Shown in pieces: positions 7,770-17,147 of a stretch of DNA of 64,000 bases. The position numbers were made by a program, and so were the translations under genes. Source of the stretch: Pseudomonas fulva NBRC 16637 = DSM 17717 (GTDB lineage Bacteria > Pseudomonadota > Gammaproteobacteria > Pseudomonadales > Pseudomonadaceae). A model generated the notes under the pieces. The model saw nothing but the letters and a program-made list of their open reading frames with translations, had not been told where the DNA came from and did no database searches. Location of the stretch: positions 1 through 64,000 of the forward strand of contig NZ_BBIQ01000007.1 in the NCBI RefSeq assembly GCF_000730565.1. The letters are read 5' to 3'. Within the stretch, counting starts at the first letter, position 1; each line of letters opens with the position of its first letter.

Positions 7770-10700
7770 TCAGTTCACCCGCGCACTGTCGTTGAGCACG
7801 CTGAGTGCCTTGACCTGAGCCAGGTCGGTCATCTTCACACCGCCGTAGTTGCGTACCACCAGGCTTACCGGGCCGGCCACCGATTGCCAGGTGAAACGCT
7901 GCTGCACGGTGTCCAAGTCGATGACCCGGGCACTGTCGTTCATCTTCAGCAAGCCCCAGCGGCCAGGGTAGTCGAACACGTTGATGCGCTGGCCTTCCAG
8001 GGTGACAACGTCAAGGCGCGCACCCGGGCTACTGTTGCTACCGGGCCAAGCGAAGCGGTTCCAGCTGGTACGGCCGTTGCGGTAGTGCTGCTCCTGGCCA
8101 TCCAGGGTGAAAATGATGTCGGTGTAGCGCGCCGATGGCTCAAGCATGATCTCAAAGCCATTTTCACGGTCCGAGAGGCTGGCGATCACCTGGCCGACGG
8201 AGCTTGCCTTGTCGATGCTGTCGACCATTTTCGTATTTACCAGCGGGCTATTGCTCTTGCCAGTGCCCATGCCGAGGCCTTCGCCACCGGCCAGGTTGCC
8301 AATTTCATTGCGCTTGAAGGCTGGTAGCAGGCCGCTCTCGGGGTCTACGAAGCGTTGCAGGTCCTTGACCGAGGCTTCGTTATTGCTATCGGCGACAATC
8401 GGGTAACGGTGCGCCATGACTTGCTGCCATGGGCGCGCTACCTCCTGCGCCCAGGCTTTGGCGATCTGTTGCCCGGCCGGATCGCGCAGGGTTTCCCAAG
8501 TGTACTGCAGCGGCGAGTTGAACAAGCGCAGCAGGGCGCCGGACAGCTTGCCGGCCGAGGTGTCGACGCTGGTCTCGACATAGTTGCGTACAAGGGTGAC
8601 TTCCGAGGGCTGGCCCTCAAGGGTTTCGCTGATCAGCAGCTTGCTGTTCTTACCTACATCCTGCGAGCGCTGAATGTTACTCAGACGCACCTTGAGCTTG
8701 CGCAGCGCGGCCAGGTAACGGTCCATCACGGTGCTGTCGGCACCTTCTGCATTCTGCGCGGCGAACAGACGCGAGACCGGTTCGAAGCGCTTGGCCAGGC
8801 TGCCGTCACCAACACGTGGCAGTTGCGTCACGACGTTTTCCACCGTGGCGCCCTGGCTGCTGAACGCACCTTTGATGCTGCCCCAGAAGCTGTCTTCAGC
8901 CGCGCTGGCCGAGGTGGTGGACGCTTGCGTTGGCTGGTCCCAGTCGGTGTTATGGTTGACGGCGGCCAGCAGGCTCTTCACGGGTGAGTTCTGCACGTCG
9001 CTAAGCACCGCCAGGCGCTCGTTGGCGTTGGCCATGTCGGTAAAGTGGCGCACGCCAACACCTTCGAGCAGGTTGAGCCAGGCTTCGGCGTAGTCAGCCT
9101 TGTAGCGGGCCAGCAGCTCGCGCATGAAGTTGGCCTTCTGCACCAGCCCGTTGCCGCCTTCGCCGTCGAGCACCCAGTCGCTATCATTGCGCAGGTCACC
9201 CGAGAGTAGCTTGATCAGCTCTGGCTGCACGTATTCTTCCCACCCCTGACGGGTGTAGAAGGCCGGCACGGCTTCGGCGGAGAACAGCTGGTTGCGACCG
9301 CTGGCCGGTACCATGTCGGCCAACGTCAGGTTCGGATACTGGCGGCCGGACTCCAGCTGCAGGCGCAGATACTCACGGTCGACCAGTGAACTGGCGATCA
9401 TGAACGAACGCAGGCTCTGGCGGGCGTCGCTGACCAGTTGTTCGTTGCGGCGCAGGGCGGGCGCTGTGCCCTGTTGCAGGTAGCGCACGTATAGCGCGCT
9501 GTTGGCTTCAACGAGCGCCGGGTCTGCCTCATGGCCCTGGGCCTGCGCGGCCTGGGCCCAGGCGCGCGGCAGCTCGGCGGCGACGAAATCGGCATCCGGG
9601 TGTTCTTGCGGGCGGGTCAGGATCAGGTACAGCTTCAGCGCGCTGTAGGCTTCGATCACCGATGCCACCTGCTGCTCACTGAGGCGTCCGAGGCTGTCTT
9701 CGGACAGCGAGAGGCCGGCGGTCAGGGCGGTGTCTTCAGACGGGTCGGCGCTGGACACTGAACGGGCCTTTTCATGCAGCGCATCGAGGGCGCGGCGGCG
9801 GCCGTCCTGACCGGCTTCGCTGGCGGCGGCTTGCACCTGGCCCGCCAGTTGCGCGCCACTGCGCGGAACCTGGGTCGTCAGTGCTGCAGCGGCCGGTGCC
9901 TTGAATACCTTGACGCCTTTGCCTGGCGCAGCATCCGCTGCCTGGGCCTTCGACGCGCGGCGCTTGCCGGTGTCGGCCAGTGGTGTGCGGTCGACAGTTT
10001 CGGCGAACTGGTTGAGCGCACGCAGCTGCACTTGCAGTTGCTTGCCGATTGGCTCCAGGGCCTGGGTGCGCAGTTGCTGCAGGTAGGCCTGGCGCAGCGG
10101 GCTGAGCAGTTCCGCGCCGCTGTACAGGCCGGCGCCCAATGCCAGCGGTACACCCTCGCTGTCGTAGCCTTCAAACTGCCCGAGATAATGGCGCAGCTGT
10201 TCCATGGCTTGCCCGGATGCCAGGCGCTCGGCCTGGTCGGGGGCCTGTTCCAGTTCGCTCAGCTCGCTACCGATGCTGGCCAGTACCTGGCGGTTGTTGT
10301 GAAATGACACGCCTTCCCAGGCCAGCAGGGCGACGCCGGCGAGCGCCGCAGCGCCGGCCAGAGCCGGGGTGATGGCGCGGGTACGGCCCTTGCGCGAGTA
10401 GTACAGGCTAAGGTTGCGGTCGGGGAACACTACCTGGCGGAAGGTTTCGGTGATGAAGAAGCTCTTGTCGCCGATCTTGTTGGTCGATTTGTTTGACGGC
10501 GGGCGTTCGCTGGCTTGCAGGGCATAATGGGCGCCCAGCGCGTCTTCGTAGACCGGTGGCAGCTGTTCGTCGGTCTGCAGCGCGCTGGTGAAATACACTC
10601 CCCGCACGATCGGTGGGGTGCGGCCGTCGGCAGTGCGCTCGAACTGTTCGAGGAATCCACCCAGCACACTCGACAGCTCGGCGAAGTAGCTGGGAAACTG

Positions 10701-11681
10701 CAGCAGTTCGACGTTGGCCGTGTTGCCGCCGGCTATCAGCTGGTGGTCGACGTGCTCGCGCACGCTACCTAGCAGTTGAGCGAAGCGGGCTTCGGCAACG
10801 CTGCGCAGGCCTTTGTTGCGCACCTCGGCAAGCGGGAAGGTCATGCCCAGCGGTTGTTGGCGTTGGACATTGTCCAGGCCCTCGAAGGTCTGGTTGAAGC
10901 CCGGCAGCAGGTCGGTCTTGCTGAGCACCAGGTACAGCGGCGGGTTAACGCCCAGGCACTCGCTGTATTCGTCGATGCGGCTGACCAGGCGCGCTGCCAG
11001 AGCTTCACGCTCGGTCACAGTGGCGCAGATGATTTCCGGCAGGCTCACCACCAGCACCAAGCCGTTCACCGCAGGCTTGCTGCGCTGTTTGCGCAACAGC
11101 TTGAGGAACGAGGCGAACTCGTTGGCCGAGGCGTCATCGCGCAGGTAGCGGCCAGCGGTGTCGATCAGCACCGCTTCGGGGCTGAAGTACCAGTCGCAGT
11201 GCTGAGTGCCGCTATCGAGGCCGCTGGCCTGAGCTCCGGCGATTGAGGCCGAGAGCCCGGAGCGGGTCAGCAGCGAGGTCTTGCCCGAAGCCGACATGCC
11301 CATTACCAGGTACCAAGGCAGGTCCGACAGCGCCGAGGCACCACCCCCCCCGGCCGAGCGCGCCGAGCGCAACATGGCGATGGCGTGCTTGAGGCGTTCG
11401 CGCAGTACGTGCTGATCGCGGAACTCGCCTTCGGCGCCTAGTGAGCGGTCGACTTCCAGCTGCACCAAGCTCTCGATGTTCTGCTCGGCGCGGATACGGC
11501 GGTACTGGCGCAACACGATCAGCAGCAGACACACAGCGCTGAACAGCGTCATTGCCACATACACCTGTTCAGGCGTGAACTGCCAGCGCGGCAGGGCAAA
11601 CCAGCAGCTCAGTAGACCGATCGCCCAGACCAGTGCCAAGGCAAACCAGAAATTTTTCAAACAGCGCAGTAGTGCTTTCAT
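7770..11681 (-). CDS. tssM: TssM (IcmF) inner-membrane complex protein
   Basis: A 1303-residue full-length TssM. Two N-terminal membrane segments (about 11-29 and 41-58) precede a cytoplasmic NTPase-like domain with Walker A GMSASGKT (about 130), LIDTAGRY (about 174) and SKTDLLPGF. A third membrane helix (about 437-457) leads to a long periplasmic region of about 840 residues that would bind TssJ. Length is at the upper end for the family. An insertion rich in Ala/Lys (about 570-600) is seen in the early periplasmic part. The start has AGGA close upstream and lies 21 bases after tssL. It is one of two TssM-type genes in this locus. Confidence 0.95.
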   Translation of the reverse strand: MKALLRCLKNFWFALALVWAIGLLSCWFALPRWQFTPEQVYVAMTLFSAVCLLLIVLRQYRRIRAEQNIESLVQLEVDRSLGAEGEFRDQHVLRERLKHAIAMLRSARSAGGGGASALSDLPWYLVMGMSASGKTSLLTRSGLSASIAGAQASGLDSGTQHCDWYFSPEAVLIDTAGRYLRDDASANEFASFLKLLRKQRSKPAVNGLVLVVSLPEIICATVTEREALAARLVSRIDEYSECLGVNPPLYLVLSKTDLLPGFNQTFEGLDNVQRQQPLGMTFPLAEVRNKGLRSVAEARFAQLLGSVREHVDHQLIAGGNTANVELLQFPSYFAELSSVLGGFLEQFERTADGRTPPIVRGVYFTSALQTDEQLPPVYEDALGAHYALQASERPPSNKSTNKIGDKSFFITETFRQVVFPDRNLSLYYSRKGRTRAITPALAGAAALAGVALLAWEGVSFHNNRQVLASIGSELSELEQAPDQAERLASGQAMEQLRHYLGQFEGYDSEGVPLALGAGLYSGAELLSPLRQAYLQQLRTQALEPIGKQLQVQLRALNQFAETVDRTPLADTGKRRASKAQAADAAPGKGVKVFKAPAAAALTTQVPRSGAQLAGQVQAAASEAGQDGRRRALDALHEKARSVSSADPSEDTALTAGLSLSEDSLGRLSEQQVASVIEAYSALKLYLILTRPQEHPDADFVAAELPRAWAQAAQAQGHEADPALVEANSALYVRYLQQGTAPALRRNEQLVSDARQSLRSFMIASSLVDREYLRLQLESGRQYPNLTLADMVPASGRNQLFSAEAVPAFYTRQGWEEYVQPELIKLLSGDLRNDSDWVLDGEGGNGLVQKANFMRELLARYKADYAEAWLNLLEGVGVRHFTDMANANERLAVLSDVQNSPVKSLLAAVNHNTDWDQPTQASTTSASAAEDSFWGSIKGAFSSQGATVENVVTQLPRVGDGSLAKRFEPVSRLFAAQNAEGADSTVMDRYLAALRKLKVRLSNIQRSQDVGKNSKLLISETLEGQPSEVTLVRNYVETSVDTSAGKLSGALLRLFNSPLQYTWETLRDPAGQQIAKAWAQEVARPWQQVMAHRYPIVADSNNEASVKDLQRFVDPESGLLPAFKRNEIGNLAGGEGLGMGTGKSNSPLVNTKMVDSIDKASSVGQVIASLSDRENGFEIMLEPSARYTDIIFTLDGQEQHYRNGRTSWNRFAWPGSNSSPGARLDVVTLEGQRINVFDYPGRWGLLKMNDSARVIDLDTVQQRFTWQSVAGPVSLVVRNYGGVKMTDLAQVKALSVLNDSARVN

Positions 11682-11702
11682 GTCTTCCTGACCGTACTCG
11701 AG

Positions 11703-12416
11703 TTAAACGCCGAACAGCCGGCGGACCTGCTCCGCCAACGCGGCGACTTCCTTGCCTAGCAACCAATCAAGGGTCAGGTAGACCGCCCCGCATACCAGCG
11801 CGATGAGTACCAGGTACAGCCACAGTGGCACTTCATAGCGCAGCATCTGCGACACTTGGTCTGGCAGCGCCCATTGCGGTTCCAGGGCCTTGCGTGGCGC
11901 GTGGTGACGGGCGATGTCCTGGCCTAGGGTATTGGCGATGTAGCGCAGCTGGTCTTTCTGCTCAAGGCTGTACTTGCCTTCGAAGCCCAGGGCCAGGCAC
12001 AGGTGGTAAACCTCAAGCACGTCGAGGTTGCGCTTTACGTCGGTACGCAAGGCCTCCAACTTGTCGAAAAAGCCCTGGCCGGCCAGGTGCACGCCGAAGT
12101 ACTGGAACTGCAGCGGGTTGATCTCAAGTTGATTACGGATTTCACTGGGGCCGGCGTTCAGCACGCTTTCGTCGAGGAAGGCGCAAAGCGCGTACTGCAC
12201 GTCCTTGACTTGCTCGACGCTGTAGTTTGCACGGCGTGCATCGCGCTCCAGGGCTGGGAAGAACTCGTCGACACCTGCACGCAAGCGTTGCACATCGACC
12301 ACCTTGTTGCCGCGGCGGATCATCAGCGCCATGGTCAGGAAGTCCTTGACCATGTCCTTGAGGGTGGAGGGTTGTTCGACGGCGGTCACGCCGCCCGGCA
12401 TTACGGCAACAGTCAT
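11703..12416 (-). CDS. tssL: TssL (DotU) inner-membrane protein
   Basis: A 237-residue TssL. The cytoplasmic hook domain comes first ('ALCAFLDESVLNAGP', 'LEVYHLCLALGFEGKY' are family landmarks) and a single C-terminal membrane helix (about residues 193-218) anchors it. There is no C-terminal peptidoglycan-binding extension, so wall attachment must come from another protein; the OmpA-bearing TssM-like gene in this cluster is the obvious candidate. ATGA overlap with tssK shows tight coupling. Confidence 0.93.
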   Translation of the reverse strand: MTVAVMPGGVTAVEQPSTLKDMVKDFLTMALMIRRGNKVVDVQRLRAGVDEFFPALERDARRANYSVEQVKDVQYALCAFLDESVLNAGPSEIRNQLEINPLQFQYFGVHLAGQGFFDKLEALRTDVKRNLDVLEVYHLCLALGFEGKYSLEQKDQLRYIANTLGQDIARHHAPRKALEPQWALPDQVSQMLRYEVPLWLYLVLIALVCGAVYLTLDWLLGKEVAALAEQVRRLFGV

Positions 12417-13756
12417 TTGAGCACCGCCATCAGTTCGAGCTTGAGGTTCTTGAAGGCACTGGGGACGTAGAAGGCGATGGCGTGGGCGCTCATCATGCGT
12501 TCATACACCCGTCCGTGGGGTTCGATCGCGAAGTACTGGTTGTCCAGGCGCACCGGAATCGCATTGGGCGTGCGTACGCAGTGGTTGAGGGTAGCCCCCG
12601 GCATGGCCGTGTTGACCACCACCTCGATGTCTTCCGGGGACCCGATCTTGAAGGCCCTCGGTACCAGCTCAAGCACCTGAGCACCGGGCATGTCGGCGTG
12701 CACCGAGATGTAGAAGTCGGCGTCGACCAGGCGCGGGTCGTTGAGGCGGCCGACATAATAGGACGAACGGGTCTGGTCCAGTGGAATCGGGATGTACTGG
12801 TTTGGCACAACGCTATTGAGCAGTTCGCGTACCAGACGGTCGAGCTTGAGCAGCGAAGCGGCCGGGTCCTGGTGGTCGTAGGCCGGGATGTCGTCCAGAC
12901 GAGCATTGAGCGAGAAGGTCAGCAGGCTGCCGGCCAGTTCGGCGAGGAAGCGATACAGCTGTTCCGGGTGCAGGCGCGGGTGCTGGAGCAGGTGCGCAAG
13001 GCCCGGGTGAGCACGGTTGACGGTGTACAACAGCCAGAACAGGCTGACGTCGCTTGAGCCGAACTCCGCGATCTGGTCGGCGCGTTCGCGGCGACGCCCG
13101 GACAACGTCTCGCTCTTGCTCTGTAGCAGGGCGAGCAACCGCTGGGCGATGGTCAGCAGGGTTTCATGTGCGCCCAGGTGCAAGGCCGGGTGGACGAACT
13201 GGCTGTCGACGCTAAACGCGTTGACGTTATTGCGCTGCAGGTGCAGCAGCGGGCAGTAGCTGTAGCCATCCAGTGCGTCGCCATCGACCAGCAGCACCAC
13301 GTTCAGGCGCAGGCTGGTGATTTCGTTTTCCAGGTCGCCTTCGTTGAGGTCGGGCAAGGTCGCGAACGCTTTGCGGTAGCGGCGGGCTCCCTGGCGTTCG
13401 GCGCCATCTTCCAGGTAGTTGGCACTGTAGGGTTCAGCCAGCTTGAGTGCGGCATACACCTTAAGGCCCGCGCCTCGTGACACGTCCTTGAGGTCGCGCG
13501 CCGCCGGCAGCGGGTCATGTTGCGGGGCGTCGAACACCGAACCATCGGGAAACACCATGTGCAGACGGTTGAGCTGCAGCACGCCACTGCTCAGCGCTTG
13601 TTCATCGACTTCGAGTGTCTGCACACCCCAATGGAAAGGCGATGAACGCAAGGTTGCCTGAGCCAGCTGGTGCTGGTGAAACTCGTCCTGATACTGGAAG
13701 TGCTGGGGCAGGAGGAACATGCCTTCCGACCACATCACACGGCTCTTGTTGCTCAT
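12413..13756 (-). CDS. tssK: TssK baseplate protein
   Basis: 447 residues from MSNKSRVMWSEGMFLLPQHF, the near-invariant TssK start. Reading frame upstream of this ATG is only the shadow of tssJ. TssK trimers connect the baseplate to the TssL/TssM membrane complex, and the phage-like shoulder/neck/head layout fits the length. It overlaps tssJ by ATGA at its start and tssL by ATGA at its end. Confidence 0.95.
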   Translation of the reverse strand: MSNKSRVMWSEGMFLLPQHFQYQDEFHQHQLAQATLRSSPFHWGVQTLEVDEQALSSGVLQLNRLHMVFPDGSVFDAPQHDPLPAARDLKDVSRGAGLKVYAALKLAEPYSANYLEDGAERQGARRYRKAFATLPDLNEGDLENEITSLRLNVVLLVDGDALDGYSYCPLLHLQRNNVNAFSVDSQFVHPALHLGAHETLLTIAQRLLALLQSKSETLSGRRRERADQIAEFGSSDVSLFWLLYTVNRAHPGLAHLLQHPRLHPEQLYRFLAELAGSLLTFSLNARLDDIPAYDHQDPAASLLKLDRLVRELLNSVVPNQYIPIPLDQTRSSYYVGRLNDPRLVDADFYISVHADMPGAQVLELVPRAFKIGSPEDIEVVVNTAMPGATLNHCVRTPNAIPVRLDNQYFAIEPHGRVYERMMSAHAIAFYVPSAFKNLKLELMAVLK

Positions 13757-14475
13757 TGGATACCTTCCAGTGCTGAATCGAACACGTTGGTCATGGCTTT
13801 CTTGGCCGATTGCTCGGCTGCATCGCCAGCGGCCCGCTGGGCGGCGTCCAGCGCCTTGGCCTGCAGTTGCTGGCCGACGGTAGGCTCTGTTTCCAGCGGC
13901 TGTGCCGGCTGCTGGGTGGCGACGGCTTGCTGGGCCGGGAGCTGGAGCACATCCTGGCCGCGTTCGGCGGTGATCTGGTTGAGGTTGAGCAGCACCCGAC
14001 CGCCCTCGGGCGAGAAGAAGATGCCGTCCTTGCGGAAGGCGTCGGCATTGAAAGCCATCTTCCAACGCCCACCGCTTTCGTCACGGAAAAAAGCGGCCAC
14101 GGCGACATAGCGCGCCTGCTTGGCCAACGGCCACCCCTGGACGTTGCCAATACCCGGTAGCACAACGGTTTCGCGGGTATCGAGCACAGTCTCGCCCAGC
14201 GCTTGCTCAGGGTGGTCGAGCAGGGTGTCGGCATCGCTGGCGATGAATCGATCAAGGCTGGTGAGCTGGTAGACGCGCGCCACCACCGACAATGGGGTAC
14301 CGGTCACGTCCGGGTTCAGCTGATTGCCACCGTCGATGATCAGGACCACTTTTTCGTCGCTGCTGAACAGCATGTCGCCTGCCCAGGTGTCGTCGACGCG
14401 CTTGCCAACGCGGTCAGTAATGCCGCAGGCGCCAAGCGCCGAGGCCATGATCAGTACACCCAGTATCCTGCCCAT
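13753..14475 (-). CDS. tssJ: TssJ outer-membrane lipoprotein
   Basis: 240 residues from the ATG at 14475 (MGRILGVLIMASALGAC; AGGAG 8 bases upstream). A lipobox LGAC at residues 14-17 predicts outer-membrane lipidation. The body has the transthyretin-like beta-sandwich segments of TssJ ('PLSVVARVYQLTSLDRF', 'YVAVAAFFRD'). The last 70 residues form an unusual Ala/Gln-rich helical tail that ordinary TssJ proteins (about 150-180 residues) lack. It may extend into the periplasm toward TssM. It is followed directly by tssK. Confidence 0.9.
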   Translation of the reverse strand: MGRILGVLIMASALGACGITDRVGKRVDDTWAGDMLFSSDEKVVLIIDGGNQLNPDVTGTPLSVVARVYQLTSLDRFIASDADTLLDHPEQALGETVLDTRETVVLPGIGNVQGWPLAKQARYVAVAAFFRDESGGRWKMAFNADAFRKDGIFFSPEGGRVLLNLNQITAERGQDVLQLPAQQAVATQQPAQPLETEPTVGQQLQAKALDAAQRAAGDAAEQSAKKAMTNVFDSALEGIQ

Positions 14476-14549
14476 CGTCCTGCTCCTGAAAACTTGCTCT
14501 GGCAGCGCCCGGTGCGCTGCTGATGGTCCTTGCTTCAACGTCCGCACCT

Positions 14550-17147
14550 TCACGCCAGGCTGTAGGCGAAGCCGCCGGCTTCATCCAGGTCGATGCGCAA
14601 GCTGGTGATCGGCTGATCTGCGGCCATGCGTGCCAGTACTTGTTCAGCCAGCTCCGGCATGAGGCTGCCCGAGAGGATGTTGTCGATGTTGCGCGCACCG
14701 CTGTCGACCTCAGTGCAGCGTGCCGCAATCGCTGGCACCAGCGCCGGGCTGAAGTGCAGTTGGGCCTGGTGATTGCGCTCGAAACGCTGACGGATGCGCT
14801 CCAGCTTTAGGCCGACGATGCGCTCCAGGATGGCGTCCTGCACCGGGTAGTAGGGGACGATGCTCAGGCGGCCAAGAAAAGCAGGCTTGAACACGCCATT
14901 GAGCTGGTCACGCAGGTCGTCTACCAGCTGTGCCGGTGCCGGTACCTGGTCGGCGCCCAGGCAGGTACGCATGATGTGTTCGGTACCGACGTTGGAGGTC
15001 AAGATGATCACAGTGTTGCGGAAGTTGATCTCGCGCCCTTCGCCGTCGTCCAGTACGCCTTTGTCGAATACCTGGAAGAACAGTTCGAGCACGTCCGGGT
15101 GAGCTTTTTCCACCTCGTCGAGCAGCACAACACTGTAAGGCTTGCGCCGTACCGCTTCGGTCAGCACGCCCCCTTCGCCGTAGCCGACATAGCCGGGTGG
15201 CGACCCCTTGAGGCTGGAGACGGTGTGCGCTTCCTGGTACTCCGACATATTGATGGTGATGACATTGCGCTCGCCGCCGTACAGAGTATCGGCCAGGGCC
15301 AGCGCGGTCTCGGTTTTGCCGACGCCGCTGGGGCCAAGCAGCAGGAATACGCCAATCGGCTTGTTCGGATCTTCCATGCGCGCCCGGGAAATCTTGATGC
15401 GCTTGCCGATTTCATGCAGGGCATGATCCTGGCCCAGAACACGTTCGGCCATCAGCGCAGGCAGACGTTGCACGGTGTCGATCTCGTCGCGCAGCATCTT
15501 GCCCAGGGGGATGCCGGTCCAGCCCGAAATCACTTCACCGATGGTGGCGCCATCGACCAGCGCATGGATCAGCGGTTCTTCGCCTTGGACATCGGCCAGC
15601 TGCTCCCGCAGTTCGGCCAGTGCGGCGCGGTTATCGCTGTCGCTGTCTTGGCTCAAGGCATGAATCTGCTTGACCAGTTCCAACTCGTGCTGCCATTGCT
15701 GTTCCAGCCGTTGCTGGCGCTGGCCAGCCTGCTCGATCTGTTCGCGCAGCTGCCCAAGGCGGCGTTGGTGGTCGCTGCCCTTGCTCTGTTCCTGCTCCAG
15801 CAGGTCGATTTCGGTACGCAGGTTATCGACCAGGCGCAGGCAGTCTTCAACGCGGCCGGGCTGCGAGGTCTGCCCCAGAGCGACCCGGGCGCAGGCCGTA
15901 TCGAGTACGCTGACTGCCTTGTCCGGCAGTTGCCGGCCGGTGATGTAGCGGCTGGACAGGCGTACCGCCTGCACGAGTGCGTCGTCCATCACTGCCACCC
16001 GATGGTGGCTCTGCATCTTCTCCAGCAGCCCGCGCAGCATGTAGATGGCCTGGTCTTCTTCAGGCTCTTCGACCTTGACCACCTGGAAGCGGCGGGCGAG
16101 GGCAGCGTCCTTCTCGAAGTACTTCTTGTACTCGGCCCACGTGGTCGCGGCGATGGTGCGCAGCTCGCCCCGCGCCAGTGCCGGCTTGAGCAGGTTGGCG
16201 GCATCGTTCTGCCCGGCCTGGCCGCCGGAGCCGATCAGGGTATGGGCTTCGTCGATGAACAGGATGATCGGGTGCACGCTGCGCTTGGTTTCCTCGATCA
16301 CCGATTTCAGGCGGTTCTCGAACTCGCCCTTGATGCCTGCACCGGCTTGCAGCAAGCCTAAATCGAGGGTGTGGATGGCCACCCCCTTAAGCGGCTCTGG
16401 CACGTCGCCCTCGGCGACACGCAGTGCCAGTCCTTCGACCACAGCGGTCTTGCCGACACCGGCCTCACCCGTGAGGATCGGGTTGTTCTGGCGCCGACGA
16501 GTAAGAATGTCGACCATCTGCCGCACCTCGAATTCGCGACCCAACACCGGGTCGATCCGACCTTCGCGGGCATTGCGGGTCAGGTCGACGGTGTATTGGT
16601 CAAGCGCTGGGGTCTTGCCCGCGCCGCGCAGCGGGGCAGGAGCGCTGCTGTCGGCCGGCAAGGCTGTGGCCTGCTGGGCTTCGCCGCTGGCGCTGGTCAA
16701 GACCTGGAGGTTGGCTCGCAGGTCGTCGACATTGATCTTGTCCAGCTCAGCTGCGCTGGCCAGCAGCAAACGCCGTAAATCGGCGTCGTCGAGCAGGGCC
16801 AGCAGCAGGTAGCTGCTGCGGATCTGGCTGGTGCCATATTCGATCGAGGCCAGCACCCAGGCGCGCTCGATCAACTGAGTGATGTGTGGCGACAGCGCCG
16901 GGGTGCGGGTATTACCGGTCTTGAAGCCCTGCAAGGCATCGGCCAGCTGTGACTGTAGGCGCTCGACCACCACATCATAGTGGCGCAGCACCGGCCGCAG
17001 GTCGTTGTCATCGCCCTCAAGCAGTTGCAGCAGGACGTGCTCGATATCCACTTCATAGTGACGCTCGGCCAGACATAGCGCGGCGGCGCTTTCCGTGGCG
17101 CTGCGGCAGGTGTCGTTGAGCTTGGCAAACAGTGACTTAAGGTTCAC
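14550..17147 (-). CDS. clpV: ClpV (TssH) sheath-disassembly AAA+ ATPase
   Basis: An 865-residue HSP100 protein. It has an N-terminal double Clp-N domain (about 1-150), a first AAA+ module with Walker A GEAGVGKT (about 227), a middle coiled-coil domain (about 410-530), a second AAA+ module with GPSGVGKT (about 604), and a D2 small domain. It pulls apart contracted TssB/TssC sheath for reuse. The start is GTG at 17147 and overlaps the tssG stop (GTGA). Confidence 0.95.
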   Translation of the reverse strand: MNLKSLFAKLNDTCRSATESAAALCLAERHYEVDIEHVLLQLLEGDDNDLRPVLRHYDVVVERLQSQLADALQGFKTGNTRTPALSPHITQLIERAWVLASIEYGTSQIRSSYLLLALLDDADLRRLLLASAAELDKINVDDLRANLQVLTSASGEAQQATALPADSSAPAPLRGAGKTPALDQYTVDLTRNAREGRIDPVLGREFEVRQMVDILTRRRQNNPILTGEAGVGKTAVVEGLALRVAEGDVPEPLKGVAIHTLDLGLLQAGAGIKGEFENRLKSVIEETKRSVHPIILFIDEAHTLIGSGGQAGQNDAANLLKPALARGELRTIAATTWAEYKKYFEKDAALARRFQVVKVEEPEEDQAIYMLRGLLEKMQSHHRVAVMDDALVQAVRLSSRYITGRQLPDKAVSVLDTACARVALGQTSQPGRVEDCLRLVDNLRTEIDLLEQEQSKGSDHQRRLGQLREQIEQAGQRQQRLEQQWQHELELVKQIHALSQDSDSDNRAALAELREQLADVQGEEPLIHALVDGATIGEVISGWTGIPLGKMLRDEIDTVQRLPALMAERVLGQDHALHEIGKRIKISRARMEDPNKPIGVFLLLGPSGVGKTETALALADTLYGGERNVITINMSEYQEAHTVSSLKGSPPGYVGYGEGGVLTEAVRRKPYSVVLLDEVEKAHPDVLELFFQVFDKGVLDDGEGREINFRNTVIILTSNVGTEHIMRTCLGADQVPAPAQLVDDLRDQLNGVFKPAFLGRLSIVPYYPVQDAILERIVGLKLERIRQRFERNHQAQLHFSPALVPAIAARCTEVDSGARNIDNILSGSLMPELAEQVLARMAADQPITSLRIDLDEAGGFAYSLA

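Noticed and set aside
14976..16361. 461-codon plus-strand open frame opposite clpV
   Set aside because: Antisense shadow of ClpV; the minus strand carries unmistakable AAA+ motifs.
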